Below, in pieces: positions 1-13,140 of a DNA stretch of 64,000 nucleotides. The stretch comes from Diaporthe sp. PMI_573 (Eukaryota > Ascomycota > Sordariomycetes > Diaporthales > Diaporthaceae): NCBI GenBank assembly GCA_021399435.1, contig JAJTUP010000012.1:992001-1056000 (forward strand), given 5' to 3'. Each line of letters starts with the position of its first letter. The first letter of the stretch is position 1. Position numbers and translations under genes: made by a program. Below the pieces are notes generated by a model. The model saw nothing but the letters and a program-made list of their open reading frames with translations, was not told where the DNA came from and ran no database searches.

Positions 1-1801
1 GATGTCCAATCTATCATTGCTGTTTCCAAGCACAATAGACGTCCCATAATAGCAACAGTCGATTTTGGCTGCAATGGCAACTTGAATGTTAGGGATAGTT
101 CCATGCCTGTCTGCTCATATCGACGGTGTTTCAGTACACAACAAAGCCTTGGGTTTCTCAGACGGACTCATACCACTAAGTCGTTCTACACGTGTGTGCA
201 CAGCCTCAACAAAGTCCAGTCTTCTCTCAGAAATCCCACATGTTTGATATTTCAAGTGTTGAGAGTCTCATCGGTGGAACTTCGAGACTGGAAGCCTTTT
301 ATGCTTTTGTTCATCTCCAATCTCACAATACTTGGGTATCATAAGCTCTCGAACTTGTCACTTTTCCACGTCAAGGCAAGCTGCCCTGCTGCGGCCTGCC
401 CTTCTGGCATAAGGTGACGTCCACATGTGTTGTCTCGCTGAAGATGTTCCACTTGTCCCAAAGTCGCTTGGTAGCAGATGGTTTTCATCCTTTGCCAACC
501 CCCTCTGGACGGGAGAGACAAGATGGCAGGAATGGGGCTGACCTGGGAGGGTCGCTCGTGTGCCCACAGCTATGTCGGCATAAGATCACACACACTGCAG
601 CCGGGTATGAGGGTACACAACACACACAAGATCAAACACCAATTTGCAACATTGTTACATCCAACAAAACTACACATGTCTTGTGCGGCGACTCGGTATC
701 ACATGTAGACCCGGAATTGTGACACGACTACTGTACAAAGGTCCAGGACAGTGCCTTAGTGACACAACACAACACACTTCACATAAAAGTGGAGGGATCA
801 AGAAGTAAATGCAAAAAGTCGAACTTTTTTTTTCTGGAGATCTCAGCCCACCAGAACCGGACTGACAATCTGTCTACTGTGGGGAAACTGCTATCATAGA
901 ACGTTCCTCTGCCACGCCCCCTCGTCGGGAGTCAATCCATCATGGGGAGACCAGTATCACTCCCAGCAATGGACCCGGCCGGCGCGTAGTCTTTCCTCCG
1001 CCTGGGGAACAGCAAAAGCCTTCCATGCATCTTCCTTCCTGTGCGTGCCAAATGTGAAAGCTCGCAGAGCCAGCCAAGCTCCGTCTCTTCCTTTTCCGCC
1101 ATTCCGCGAGTGGAACTTGAAAAGAGAAAAGCCTCGCCCGCTCTTGTGTGATGGAAGTATTGGTCGTCTTCCAGCTGTTCGTGACCCTGATTAACCTGTC
1201 TATCTTGTCTATCATAGTTTCCCGTGCTCGCCGTAGACGTCGTTGTCTCGCGTCCCGACCAGAAAGATCCGAGAAATCCACTTTTGTCTATGGTGTCCTG
1301 TTGCGTCCAATGTAAAAGCAAAAGAAAAACGAAGCGCGGTGATCCATCTATCCGGCCAAATTCCTTTTTGGTATGGAGCGCGTAAAAACGTGACCGTCGT
1401 AATGCCTCGATCAGATCCAGGGTAGTCTCTCCCCAGAGATGTGTGATGCGCTCGTAACTGCACGCCTCGGGGGCCTTCCGCAGTAATGCATCGTGGCTTT
1501 CCGGAAGAGCCCTCATCTAAAGGGTATCAAGAAGGTTTCCAGAGCCGTGCAGAAAACCAATGCAAGCGCTCTGATGACTGAGACCGATGTGAGGACCTGA
1601 GCATGCCAACTCTAAAGACCCGGGATAATATCCGAGTCGACTCGTTCGTTACGCGCGTGTTTGTCCCGAAAAGTGAAGATGAACAAAGGTCGCCAGGCGA
1701 ATGATCGTATGTACTGAAAGAAAGATGCCTGGGAAAGGGTGTCGAGTGGAAAAGAAAACATGCCGTAAGGAAAGTGTGGCCCCTTGCTCCGGAGGTGATG
1801 T
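1..1801. other. no gene recognised; probable 3' flank of DED1
   Basis: No open frame here resembles a known protein. The longest, 194 codons on the minus strand at 932-1516, lies directly downstream of DED1 and has the tryptophan-, cysteine- and arginine-rich look of translated non-coding DNA. The stretch next to the DED1 stop is probably its 3' untranslated region. Nothing else can be supported. Confidence 0.5.
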
Positions 1802-3907
<2,106 letters not shown>

Positions 3908-5945
3908 GATTGCGGTCGAGGTTGGATGCGCTGACGGATCGGGTTGACGAGGTTGGTGTTTTGAAAAGTGGATGTTGATTGTCGTTCAAGATGTCGGGGG
4001 CTCCAAGTCGCCGACAATAGTCATTCAGCCTGAGAAGAGAACGCAAAGGTGACTCCGATCAAGGAATGAATGACGAATGGAAAGTGCAAGTGTCTATTTG
4101 GCGATGAAGGTCGCAAAAGTGCAAAAAACAGGGTGCAGAGAGAAAAGAATATGCTCTTGTCTCTTCACTCGTCTATTACGTTTCGCGACGGGTTGTGTTT
4201 GTCGATTAAGCGCGGCTCGAAATGAAAAGCCTCGCAGGTGGCCTTCTCGAAGAACAACGATGACTTCTTCAAAAAGGAAAGGAAACTGAACACACAGTCG
4301 GGGTTGGGATGAGGTGGAAAAGGTTTTTTTTTTTTTGGGTGGGTGGGTGTTGGGGGAAAGAAAAGGGAGGGAAGAAGGAGGATAGGAGAGAAGGGTGTTG
4401 GCTGCTGAAAAAATTGTCAAGTTTTTGAGAGTGGCAGGGCCTAGGGCGGAAGCTAGAAGGCAGGCAGGCAGTCATCAGAAGCGGCAGCCGCTGGCTGGTC
4501 AGGTCACTGGCTCGCTGGCTAGTAAGACGCAGCCTGCCTAGCAAGCTAGGTCACGTACGTAGGGGAAAGCGCCACCGACGGGGTGGGCAGGCTGCACCCT
4601 GCATGTCGATGATACCGTTTGGAGCGGGCACTAAGAGGATACCTACCGTGGCTAGTCATATATGAGAGATAAGACGTATCCTTCTAGCAGTGATCCCGTA
4701 CAAGCCACATGCCCTTTCCGTCAAGAGATCTGTCTCTCTTTGGCTCTTCTCTGTCTTGTACTCAGTCAAGGCGCACCCGGGCACCTGTTTGCCAGTTTGT
4801 GGACGACTGGCTACGACACCTGTTTCACATCCTGGGGCTCTCGTCTGTCTATTGTTTACACATGTGGTGACCCGAAGCAGTCTGGAGTCGAGGCCCCGCC
4901 ACACCGGTGGTAACCTCCACAGGGCCCAACGGCGGAAGAGAGAACAGCAAACAGCATCACCAGACCGGATTGCCGACGGCTCGTCATACCAATTACGCAG
5001 CAAACGCTAGGGCCCTGAGACCTCACCGCCAGGCTGACACGATGGCTGCAGTCCTTTCAAGGGGCCAACAAAGCACACTGGAGTATTGCCGACACGACCT
5101 GCATGTTCCACTAATAATACTACGCCACTGCTCCCAACATCAGCACACACAATCCAGCATGCAGTCTGAAAGGCAGGAATGAAAAGCCAAAGCCGCCCCA
5201 GCGAGGCACGGTCACTGCACCAAATCGCGGCTGTGGGCTGATCCTCCACCTCAGGCGCTTCTCAGACAAGGAAATCCGGTTCTGCAACGTCCAGTGTGAC
5301 GGGAGACCAGGTGCAACCCTTGGTTCTTTCTGTAGCGACCCGGACGGACCAGGCTGCCTGCAACGGACTTTTACAGTCTACTTCCCACTCATCTTCAGCC
5401 CAGCCCACACTCCCTTCCACACTCGTGCAACGTGCCTAGGTTGTCGGACATTGAATATTAATACAAAAACAACATAGAGCTACCGGTCCTCCTCGCTGTT
5501 ACCTATCGGCGGCTGATAGATGTCCCGTGGCTGCTGTCGTCACGCTATCTGTATTTCACATGCTTGGACTACCGTAGACCCAGAGACCCTGACTGGCCTG
5601 GGCCGGTCTACGGCAATCCCGCAACCTGAGCACTATTAATCCAGAAGTTTAGAAGCCTCAGCAGCGTTCTGCTCACAAGTGTGCGGAGGCCTTGAAGTTT
5701 CTGACTTTAAGTTTTTATGTCGCCTCCTTGCATCTTCTGAGGGCATGCGATTTCTTCGCCACCCCCACAACGTCATCACGCATCTGCCGCAGGGGCTCTG
5801 GTGAGCTGACTCGAAAGAATTCACTGCTTCGTGCAACGTGATCATTTCCATTGGCCGTCTCTATGCCTCTGTGTAATTCCGTGGTATAATACACTGTCTT
5901 TTGCTCGAGATCCGATTCCACCCGCATTGCGCCCCAGCCGCCCCC
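3908..5945. other. intergenic, DED1 upstream region and PRE1 3' flank
   Basis: Both neighbours are on the minus strand, so this 2-kb stretch should hold the DED1 promoter and 5' leader (right of 3907) and the PRE1 3' end (left of 5946). It contains a 13-nt T run at 4324-4336 running into a G-quadruplex motif at 4337-4356, and a CTAG-rich patch near 4500-4560. No protein gene is recognised. Confidence 0.5.
4337..4356 (+). promoter_or_regulatory. G-quadruplex motif upstream of DED1
   Basis: Four runs of three or more G are separated by loops of 1, 1 and 4 nt, directly after a 13-nt T tract. This is a strong intramolecular G-quadruplex pattern. It lies on the plus strand, the template strand for DED1, about 430 nt upstream of the DED1 start codon. 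Whether it lies in the promoter or the transcribed leader is unknown. A regulatory role is inference only. Confidence 0.45.
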
Positions 5946-6752
5946 TTAAGCACTCTTCACCACTTTGTAATCATCAAACTGGATGTCCGTGATTCCATCC
6001 TTCGTAACCGCCTTCACCGTCATGCCCTTGAAATCGATGGGCATCCTCCTCTTCAGCTCGTCCGTGCACATGTTCAGGATCTTGATGCCCTGGTGGAGCG
6101 TGATGTCGGGGTGGTGGTGCTTGTCGAGGATAGAGAGGCAGTAGTACCTGCGTTGGTGCCCATGTTAGCTCTCACGGAAATCCCCGCGTCCTTTTGGCGC
6201 AGTTGCAGTGCTGCGAAGACGTACTGTGCGTAGCCGTGGGCAGCGTAGGGCAATTCTGCCAGCGACGCGAGGTAGTCCAGCCAGTACAGGCTTGGCTTCT
6301 GAGTGATGGGGTCAACTCCGCCGAGGAGGAGATTGACATTGTATGGTTTCCGTGACCGGAGGCTCGATGCAAGCTCGCCGCGGACAAAATGAGCCAGTGC
6401 TGATGGTGAAAGATCGGTCTCGTTGCGCATCGAGTAGAGCTGAGCATTGGCCTGAAGGTACTCGGCGAATTGGACTGTAGAGAATGGTCAGCTAGACCGT
6501 AGGGCGATGAAGCTCCCTGGGGATGGCCATACCGGTATCACCTGCTTCTCCAGAGTATGCGATCAGGGTGTGCTTGTTCAGTTGTCGGGTCTTGTCGTCG
6601 GCGGCCTTCAGAACGGTGGCACCTCGCATCGCAGCCTTGGAGGCCGCGATCAAGGTGAAGTCCTTGCCCGTGATTCCCAGCAGAACCTCCCTGCGAACAT
6701 ATCATTAGAACGTACATTGGAAGTTGAGTTTAGTGTCCGCGCAGACTTACAT
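5946..6752 (-). CDS. PRE1: 20S proteasome subunit beta-4 (PRE1)
   Basis: Non-catalytic beta-type subunit of the 20S proteasome core, in cytosol and nucleus. Four exons give 203 aa: 6752..6751, 6690..6533, 6474..6225 and 6147..5946. The first coding exon holds only the AT of the ATG. The G comes after a 60-nt intron with GTAAGT donor and CAG acceptor. The N-terminus then reads [20 protein letters not shown], as expected for PRE1 with no propeptide. Further family landmarks are [62 protein letters not shown] and [10 protein letters not shown]. Phase is consistent across all three introns. The N-terminal residue is Met, not the catalytic Thr, which fits an inactive beta-4 subunit. It is divergently arranged with RRP9, with 396 bp between start codons. 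Confidence 0.96.
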
Positions 6753-7148
6753 TGTGTATGTTCGTGCGTGGTCGAGTTGGCGGGGGAGAAGAGGTACGTT
6801 GATGGAGGAGGGTTGTTGGTCGAGCAAGCTCCCCCGGATGGCAGCTTGCGTGAGCTTCCAGCCTGCCTGTCGTCAGGACTGCCTCCAGGTAGCGAGCAGA
6901 CGAACGCGGCCCGCGCTTGCCTAGGGCACTTGGCCAGTTCGCTCCGCCGGCAGGCAAGCCAGAGTTGGCCGGCACTAGCCCAAGTTCCTAGGTACCTGTG
7001 ACAGGGATGGCAGTCCCTGTGGGGGCCCTGGCCCAGAAAAATATTTCCAAAATTTCTTGAGCGAGACAGACAACCTTAGCAGCAATTGCAGGTCGAGGCA
7101 GCCATATTTCTGGCGAGGACTTGCACCTGCCACCACCACACCACAGCT
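6753..7148. promoter_or_regulatory. divergent promoter region, PRE1 / RRP9
   Basis: This 396-bp gap separates two start codons facing apart, so both promoters must lie in or overlap it. An A/T-rich patch at 7037-7056 includes AAAATTTC at 7049-7056. It loosely resembles the yeast ribosome-biogenesis RRPE element, about 95 bp before the RRP9 start. I saw no good match to the Rpn4 proteasome box. Both motif statements are weak. Confidence 0.4.
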
Positions 7149-9074
7149 ATGTCGTCTTTCTTTACGGCCCCTGGGGCCCCAAACAAGCGCAAAAGGCAGA
7201 CTTCAGCAGCAGACGGTCCGAAAAAGAGACTGGCAACCTACGCCAACTCGGTCCCCGTGCAAAAGTCGGCCGGCAAGGCAACCAGGAGGCCAGGCAACCC
7301 CGCGCCAAAGAAACAGGTCGAGCGTGACTCTTCAATATCAGGCAGCGACTCCGAGGATGACGACCTTCCCGACGACGAGGACGAGTTCAATGGGGTCGAC
7401 GATGACACCTCAGCGTCAGAGGCGGAGGGGGAGACCGCTGCGGAGCGGCGGTTGAGATTGGCCGAGCGGTACCTTGACAATGTAAAGGGCGAAGTGCAGG
7501 ACGAATACGGGTTCGACGCCGAGGAGATCGACCGCGATCTTATCGCCGAGCGAATGCAAGAAGATGTCGCCGAGACAAAGGGCAAAGTCTACAGGCAACT
7601 TGCCGGCGAGCTACTGTTCGAGCAGGCATCGCATACGATTTTCAGGTGGAACTCGCAAAACGTGAACTCGATAGCGACCTGTGCTCCATACGCCTACACA
7701 GTCTCCAAAGATATGTTTCTGGTGAAGTGGAAGCTGCAAGACCTGCCCCAGCACCAGTGGCCGCAGACCACGAAAAAGAAGCCGAAGAAACCGCCTGCAC
7801 CACCCAAGAAGAAACCACAGCGGGTGGCATCGAGTCGAGGCGACTCCAGAAAAGCAAAAGACAAAACCTACCAAGGCCACACCGGCCCAATACTGAAGGT
7901 GGCGGCATCACAGGACGGCAAGTTTGTGGTAACAGCTGGCGCGGATAGGAGGATGGTGGTCCACGATGCCGAGACGTTGAAGCCCATAAGAGCATTCACA
8001 CAGCACCGTGATGCTGTCACAGGGCTAGCCTTCCGGAGGGGCACAAATCAGCTGTACTCGAGCTCCAAAGACCGGACCGTGAAGGTGTGGTCGCTCAACG
8101 AGCTCGCCTACGTCGAGACACTGTTCGGTCACCAGGACCATGTCGTGGACATCGACGCCCTCGCTCAAGAGCGCTGCGTCAGCGTGGGTGCGCGAGACAG
8201 GACTGCACGACTGTGGAAGGTCGTCGAAGAGACACAGCTGGTCTTCCGCGGTGGCGGCTCTGGTATCTCTGACAAGAAGAGGGACGCAACGCCGGCCGCC
8301 AATATCGACCCCCTTTCAAATGCTCACGAAGGAAGCATGGACCGGATTGCCATGATCGACGACGAAATGTTTGTCACAGGCAGCGACAACGGCTCCATAG
8401 CACTATGGAGCTTGCAGAAGAAGAAACCGGTATTCGTCCAGCCCCATGCTCATGGCATTGAGCCAGCATTGCCGCCGGAGAAGTCATCAGGCGAGATAGA
8501 CCCCGACCCAGCAGTGGTACCACCTCCTCAGCCGCGGTGGATCACAGCTCTGAGGACAATCCCATATTCAGATATCATCCTGTCAGGAAGCTGGGACGGT
8601 TACGTCCGCGTGTGGAAGCTGAGCGAGGACAAGCGACGGCTCGAGCGCGTAGGCGTCCTCGGCGCCACGTCCGGCGGGGACGGCAACGTCATATCGCACA
8701 ACCCACAGCCCCAGTTCCCTGACCAGCCAATGACGAACGGCAACGCAGAGGAGCCCAAGATAAACGGCAACTTGTCGTCGAATGAGGCCGCACGGAACGA
8801 AGAAAAGCAAAAGTCGGCCTCGCCCACCCCAGACTCCGCCCTGGGCCTCGTCAAGGGCGTCATCAACGACATCTCCACTTTCGAGCGCGGAGACCGTGGA
8901 AGAGACGGGCTGTGCGTCGTGATCGCGCTGGGCAAGGAGCACCGCCTCGGGCGATGGAAGAAGTTGCAGGGCGGCCGGAACGGCGCCATGGTGTTTGAGG
9001 TGCCGAGGGTGCGGAAGGAGGTCCTTCAGACCAATGGTGTTGATCATGAGTCCGAGGAGGATTCAACATCATAA
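7149..9074 (+). CDS. RRP9: U3 snoRNP WD40 protein RRP9 (U3-55K)
   Basis: Nucleolar U3 box C/D snoRNP component needed for early pre-rRNA cleavages and 18S rRNA production. It is one uninterrupted exon of 641 aa. I start at the Met of MSSFFTAPGAPNKRKRQ, not at an upstream in-frame ATG at 7086, because this gives the usual start with a basic nuclear signal (KRKRQ). A long acidic Ser/Asp/Glu stretch follows at about residues 60-110, and then the helical segment AERYLDNVKGEVQDEYGFDAE. The WD40 propeller starts near HTGPILKVAASQDGKFVVTA. Typical blades are SSSKDRTVKVWSLNELAYVE, HQDHVVDIDAL, VSVGARDRTARLWK, FVTGSDNGSIALWSLQKKKP and LSGSWDGYVRVWKLSEDKR. It is slightly longer than yeast Rrp9, partly through low-complexity insertions near residues 385-400 and 525-575. 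Confidence 0.9.
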   Translation: MSSFFTAPGAPNKRKRQTSAADGPKKRLATYANSVPVQKSAGKATRRPGNPAPKKQVERDSSISGSDSEDDDLPDDEDEFNGVDDDTSASEAEGETAAERRLRLAERYLDNVKGEVQDEYGFDAEEIDRDLIAERMQEDVAETKGKVYRQLAGELLFEQASHTIFRWNSQNVNSIATCAPYAYTVSKDMFLVKWKLQDLPQHQWPQTTKKKPKKPPAPPKKKPQRVASSRGDSRKAKDKTYQGHTGPILKVAASQDGKFVVTAGADRRMVVHDAETLKPIRAFTQHRDAVTGLAFRRGTNQLYSSSKDRTVKVWSLNELAYVETLFGHQDHVVDIDALAQERCVSVGARDRTARLWKVVEETQLVFRGGGSGISDKKRDATPAANIDPLSNAHEGSMDRIAMIDDEMFVTGSDNGSIALWSLQKKKPVFVQPHAHGIEPALPPEKSSGEIDPDPAVVPPPQPRWITALRTIPYSDIILSGSWDGYVRVWKLSEDKRRLERVGVLGATSGGDGNVISHNPQPQFPDQPMTNGNAEEPKINGNLSSNEAARNEEKQKSASPTPDSALGLVKGVINDISTFERGDRGRDGLCVVIALGKEHRLGRWKKLQGGRNGAMVFEVPRVRKEVLQTNGVDHESEEDSTS

Positions 9075-9632
9075 TTTGCATAGCATTGGTCACAGCCGTA
9101 GCTTTGGAAAAGGAGTCAGTCAGGCAAAATGACGAAAATCCCGCCTTTCACAGTATCTCAGATTTAGGCCGTAACACTTGCGTAGTCAACTTGCTTGCGG
9201 ATGAGGTCCGTTTGGAGAAAAACGTGGTGACTATGATACGGGGCTATACTCAAGGTGTGCCTCGTAGAGAGTAATGGAGGCCATCTCAATTTCGTCCTCG
9301 GCCTGGGTTGTCCAACAACATGCCAATGCTACAATCCCTGGTCAACAACTACATCAGAGACGCTGCCTTGCTACCCCTTCAGGCAAGGCTCTGACGATAG
9401 GTTCACGTTGAAGATGGAAGACCCCGCAATATGCGTCCGGAATTGTGTCCGGTTCAGTTTTACTGTTTATTATGCTACCTCAGCACAGGTACACCATTGA
9501 GCCAGTTGATGCTTGTTTCCGTTGAGTCTCTACGAGGAAAGCCAGCTCCGTTCAAATGCATGTCCCGAAAAATAATTCTATACACGAGTTCGTGTCTCGC
9601 CCTGGTCGCCCATCTGACTGAGACCCCGTTTT
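9075..9632. other. convergent 3' ends of RRP9 and ULP2
   Basis: This 558-bp stretch lies between two facing stop codons and must hold both polyadenylation regions. I see no gene or repeat in it. Confidence 0.5.
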
Positions 9633-12600
9633 TCATTCCAAGGTCAGGTCGATCGTGGGGCTCTTCTTCTTCTTCCACTTTGCTCCCTTGCCTCCAGCTT
9701 CTTCCTCACTTGACGACGGAATGACCTCGGTTTTTGTGACTCTACCTTTCGTAGCGCCATGCTTGCGAGTATATACACTTCCTGTGTGAGAGCCCGGAGT
9801 CTTGACCACATCAGGACCTTCCCGGTTCACACTACGCCTGTGAGATTCAGCCTTTGCAGGTGAGCTTCGAGGCGGCGATGATGGCAGCAGCGCCAGAAAT
9901 TTCCTTTCATCAAAAGCAGTTCCAGGCGTGGCCGTCTTGATGCTCGCACCTTGAGTAATGTGCCGAGTCGGCGATGTCCTCCTTGCTGCTGGGGGCTCCG
10001 GAGCATCGTCGTTATCCAACTCTATTGACTCTACGGGCTTTGAAGTGGCTGTGGTCGAAGACCTAGTTGCTTGGGCATCCTCGATGCTTTCGTCGACATT
10101 CACAATCATGCTAACGTTGTTGTTGTTGACAGCTGTGTCGCCGGCCGATGGCGGTGGCAAAAGAGGTTCTTGATCAGCTGGGCGAGCATACTGATCGATG
10201 GGTGCTTGCGGAAGACTTGTTTCAGCTGCCTTGGGTGTCGCCTGACGAGAGTTTGCTGCTGAGCGTCGTGGAGGCGCAGGCGATTCTCGAACAGCTGGTT
10301 CATCACAAGACCGAAAAGGGGATCCTGATGCCGTCGCCGACCCTTGCGACTTCGGCTTTGGGCGCTTGGTCTGAGCCCTTTGCCGCCTCTGTTGTTCCTG
10401 GTCTTGCTGATAGTCTTTCTGTAGCTTGAAAATGAGATTACGGATCTCATTCCGCAGTGTGGGAGCGTCGAAGTTCCAAGTTCGCTCCTCCCGCTGAAGG
10501 ATGTTGGTCGCAAACTTGTCCGGATCCTTCATGAATTCTCGCATGTAACCCAGGAGATAGACACCGCAGTCCGTGAAGTTGGGCTGGTTTGGAATATCCC
10601 GTGCACTCATTCCGATAGTAGCAGGAACCTCGACGCGTAGTCCCTTTTTGGCCTCTATCTCATGCTGCAAATAAACCTTCAGCCCGGTGCTGACCGCCGA
10701 GTGCGTGCCACCTAATGAGTCAAGAGCGATCACCCTTGTTGCTTTAGGGTCGTACTTCCGCGCGTTGCCTTTCCTTTGGGCTTTCGTCTTCTTTGCAGCA
10801 GCAGCTCTCTTCATCTCCTCCTGATTGTTTGACGGAGTTTCAGCTGCGTCGTCCTCGATCGAGATGAGGCTGACGTCAACGGCGATTTTCTTCATTGTGT
10901 CATTGGCTGTTGCCTTTGATAACTCGTCCTCTCCGACGCGCTCAGCCTGGTCTTCATGCTTGTCCAAGTCATGCTCATCTGTTTCTGATGGGGTGTCGTT
11001 GAATGAAAGCAGCTCTTTTGCGTTGCAAACGATAGCGACATACCAATGCATGTGTTCATTGATTGGCACGATGATGTAATCGAACGAGAAAAGATCAACT
11101 TTGGCTGTCCAGTTCTTGACACCGTCGTAGTTGACAGTCCCCCGTTTTGGTTTCAGCTTCTCCCAGAAAAAAGAGTTGAAGAAGTAGACCCTTTCAGCCA
11201 GCTGTGCATCTCTCTCCTCCAACTGTTTGTGAAGGTATTTGAGATAAAACGTGATAATTTCATCATTCAATAGCTGGCCTTCGTCGAGTCGTTCGACGTC
11301 GCTTTTGCTGACAACTGTACGTTCGTACACGAGATCGGTTTTCCAGTCATCGGCCCAGTCGGGGTTCTTGTCCGTCCATCTTTCGGTCGCTGGAGATGGA
11401 CTCTTGGGCTTTGGGCCCGCCGATCGAAGATTTCGCTGGGACCGCGGCTCGGGCCGAGAGGTGCCTACTCGAGATGGCGTCTGTAACCTTCTCTCGTTGA
11501 GTACGATCCGACGTGGTTGGCCATCTGATTGACTATCGTCACCAAAGTTTTCCTGAAGTTGCTTTACTTGCTCGGGCGTCATAGATGTTGCTCCGTGTAC
11601 AAAGGCCTTGGGTTTGGGTATTCCCTCGGCCGGAGCCGAATTGTCAGCCCTCATTTGCAACCGGATGGGCCTCTTGTTGACAGCTTGCTGTGATTGCGGC
11701 GTGGCTATCCCCCCCGACCGGCCTGCTGGTTTGGAATTGCCGCGATTGGTCGTGCTCTCCTTGTGCTCCAAGTATTGCACATCTGCGTCGGGGACTTTCC
11801 CTGTCTTCTGCTCCTTGAATTTCACAACTTCCTCGAACTTGCGGTCCATCTCCTTGTTCAAAGTGTTGCTGTGCTGGATCAGTAACGTGCCGAGAACCCG
11901 GAAAACATGATACTCACATTTCCATGTTGCGCATGACCTTGATATCTTTGACGCTTTCGAAGGGGCTCACAAATTGTTCTGCCTCGTGAGCATTGCCAAA
12001 CTGTAAGTACAAGGCCGCCCCTGTACTGCCCCCCGTGGTCGTTTCGTTTGACTTCGATACCTTGACTCTCATCGAATTTCGAGCGTGCGAGATGCGTGTC
12101 ACCTTGGAGGTCTTCGGCGTCAACCACGAGAGATCGGCTATCGGCTCTCTACTAACAGCATCAACAGCTTCGAAGGGCAAATCTCCCTTCTTGCTTGGGA
12201 CCAGAACGCAGTGCTTGTTGCTCGCGCCATTTATACCCCCTTCAGCCAGATACACGTAAGTGGGTTCGCAGACAGCCTTAACGACGCGAAGCCGGATACG
12301 TGCAGCTCCAGAGGCGAAAGTCGTTCTATGCATATCGGCGCGGTCCGCAGGCTGTGTCCGCCGTTTGGCTAAGGGTAGAATCCGTGAGCCCTCGTCGATT
12401 TCGATCTCCGCAGGACGCTTTTTGCCATTTGGGGCTTGGCCCATCGACCCGGCCTGTTTTGGGGACCTGGAATTGGCCTGAGGTGGCTGTTCTGCACTCA
12501 GCTCGTCATCGCTCTCGAGGGCCTTGAATGTTGCGGTTGGATAGATAGGATTTCCTGTGCCTGTCTTCGCATTTCGCCGCCCGTTGATGACCGATTTCCG

Positions 12601-13140
12601 AGCTTCTGGGCCATTGATCTCTTGTATGTCTCCTTCATCGTCCTGGATAGGATCGTCCGAGGGCACTTGAAGGTACAAAAGAGGCTTCCGTGGTTTGTAC
12701 GGCGCTGTCGAGGTTGTCTTCTGCAAAGTCCCAGCGCCATCGCCTGCAAGGCCGTCGGAAAAGCGCCGTGCCTTGTCCCTCCTTCTCGGTCGTGTGGTTT
12801 TCCCAACGCCTACCCTGTACTGTGTGTTGCGATACTCTTCGAGTCCCCTGCCGTTCGCAGATTTATCGGCGCTTGACCGTAGACTCTGGGCTTCACGGGC
12901 TCCTTTCCTCTGGGCGCTGCTGGCAGCATCGGATTTCTCGGGCGGTCCGGAGCTACTAGGTGTGGAGAGGATGTCGTGGGCCGCATCATCATCGGTGCGC
13001 AGTCGTTTCGGGGGGTTCTCGAGTGCGGATTCGCTCACGCGTTTTGGGGTCGTAGCAGGTGCTTCTGATTGGGAGGATCTGCTTCCGAGGAAGTTGCCAA
13101 AGAGAAAACTCTGCCCGATATTCTTGAGACGGTTGCTCAT
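9633..13140 (-). CDS. ULP2: ULP2-type SUMO protease (Ulp1/C48 family)
   Basis: Nuclear cysteine protease predicted to trim SUMO chains from conjugates. Two exons, 13140..11918 and 11868..9633, are joined across a 49-nt intron (GTGAGT donor, CAG acceptor), giving 1152 aa. The C48 fold begins around LLNDEIITFYLKYLHKQL. Catalytic residues are readable as His in HMHWYVAIV (about 682), Asp in VIALDSLGG (about 791), Gln in PNQPNFTDC (about 836) and Cys in TDCGVYLLGYM (about 842). Roughly 100 low-complexity residues separate His from Asp. Such an insertion is typical of Ulp2/SENP6-7 rather than Ulp1. Before the protease, residues about 300-407 contain a PH-like stretch (TRISHARNSMRVKVSKS, ALYLQFGNAHEAEQFV). 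The long C-terminal tail is disordered, with SUMO-interaction-like hydrophobic/acidic patches (SMIVNVDES, TIDLTLE at the very end). Adjacent to RRP9, tail to tail. Confidence 0.9.

Noticed and set aside
932..1516. 194-codon minus-strand frame downstream of DED1
   Set aside because: No domain, biased composition and position in the expected DED1 3' flank. Not supported as a gene.
7086..7148. Upstream in-frame ATG for RRP9
   Set aside because: It would add 21 residues (MQVEAAIFLARTC...) that do not resemble the family. The Met at 7149 gives the usual MSSFF... start followed by a nuclear signal.
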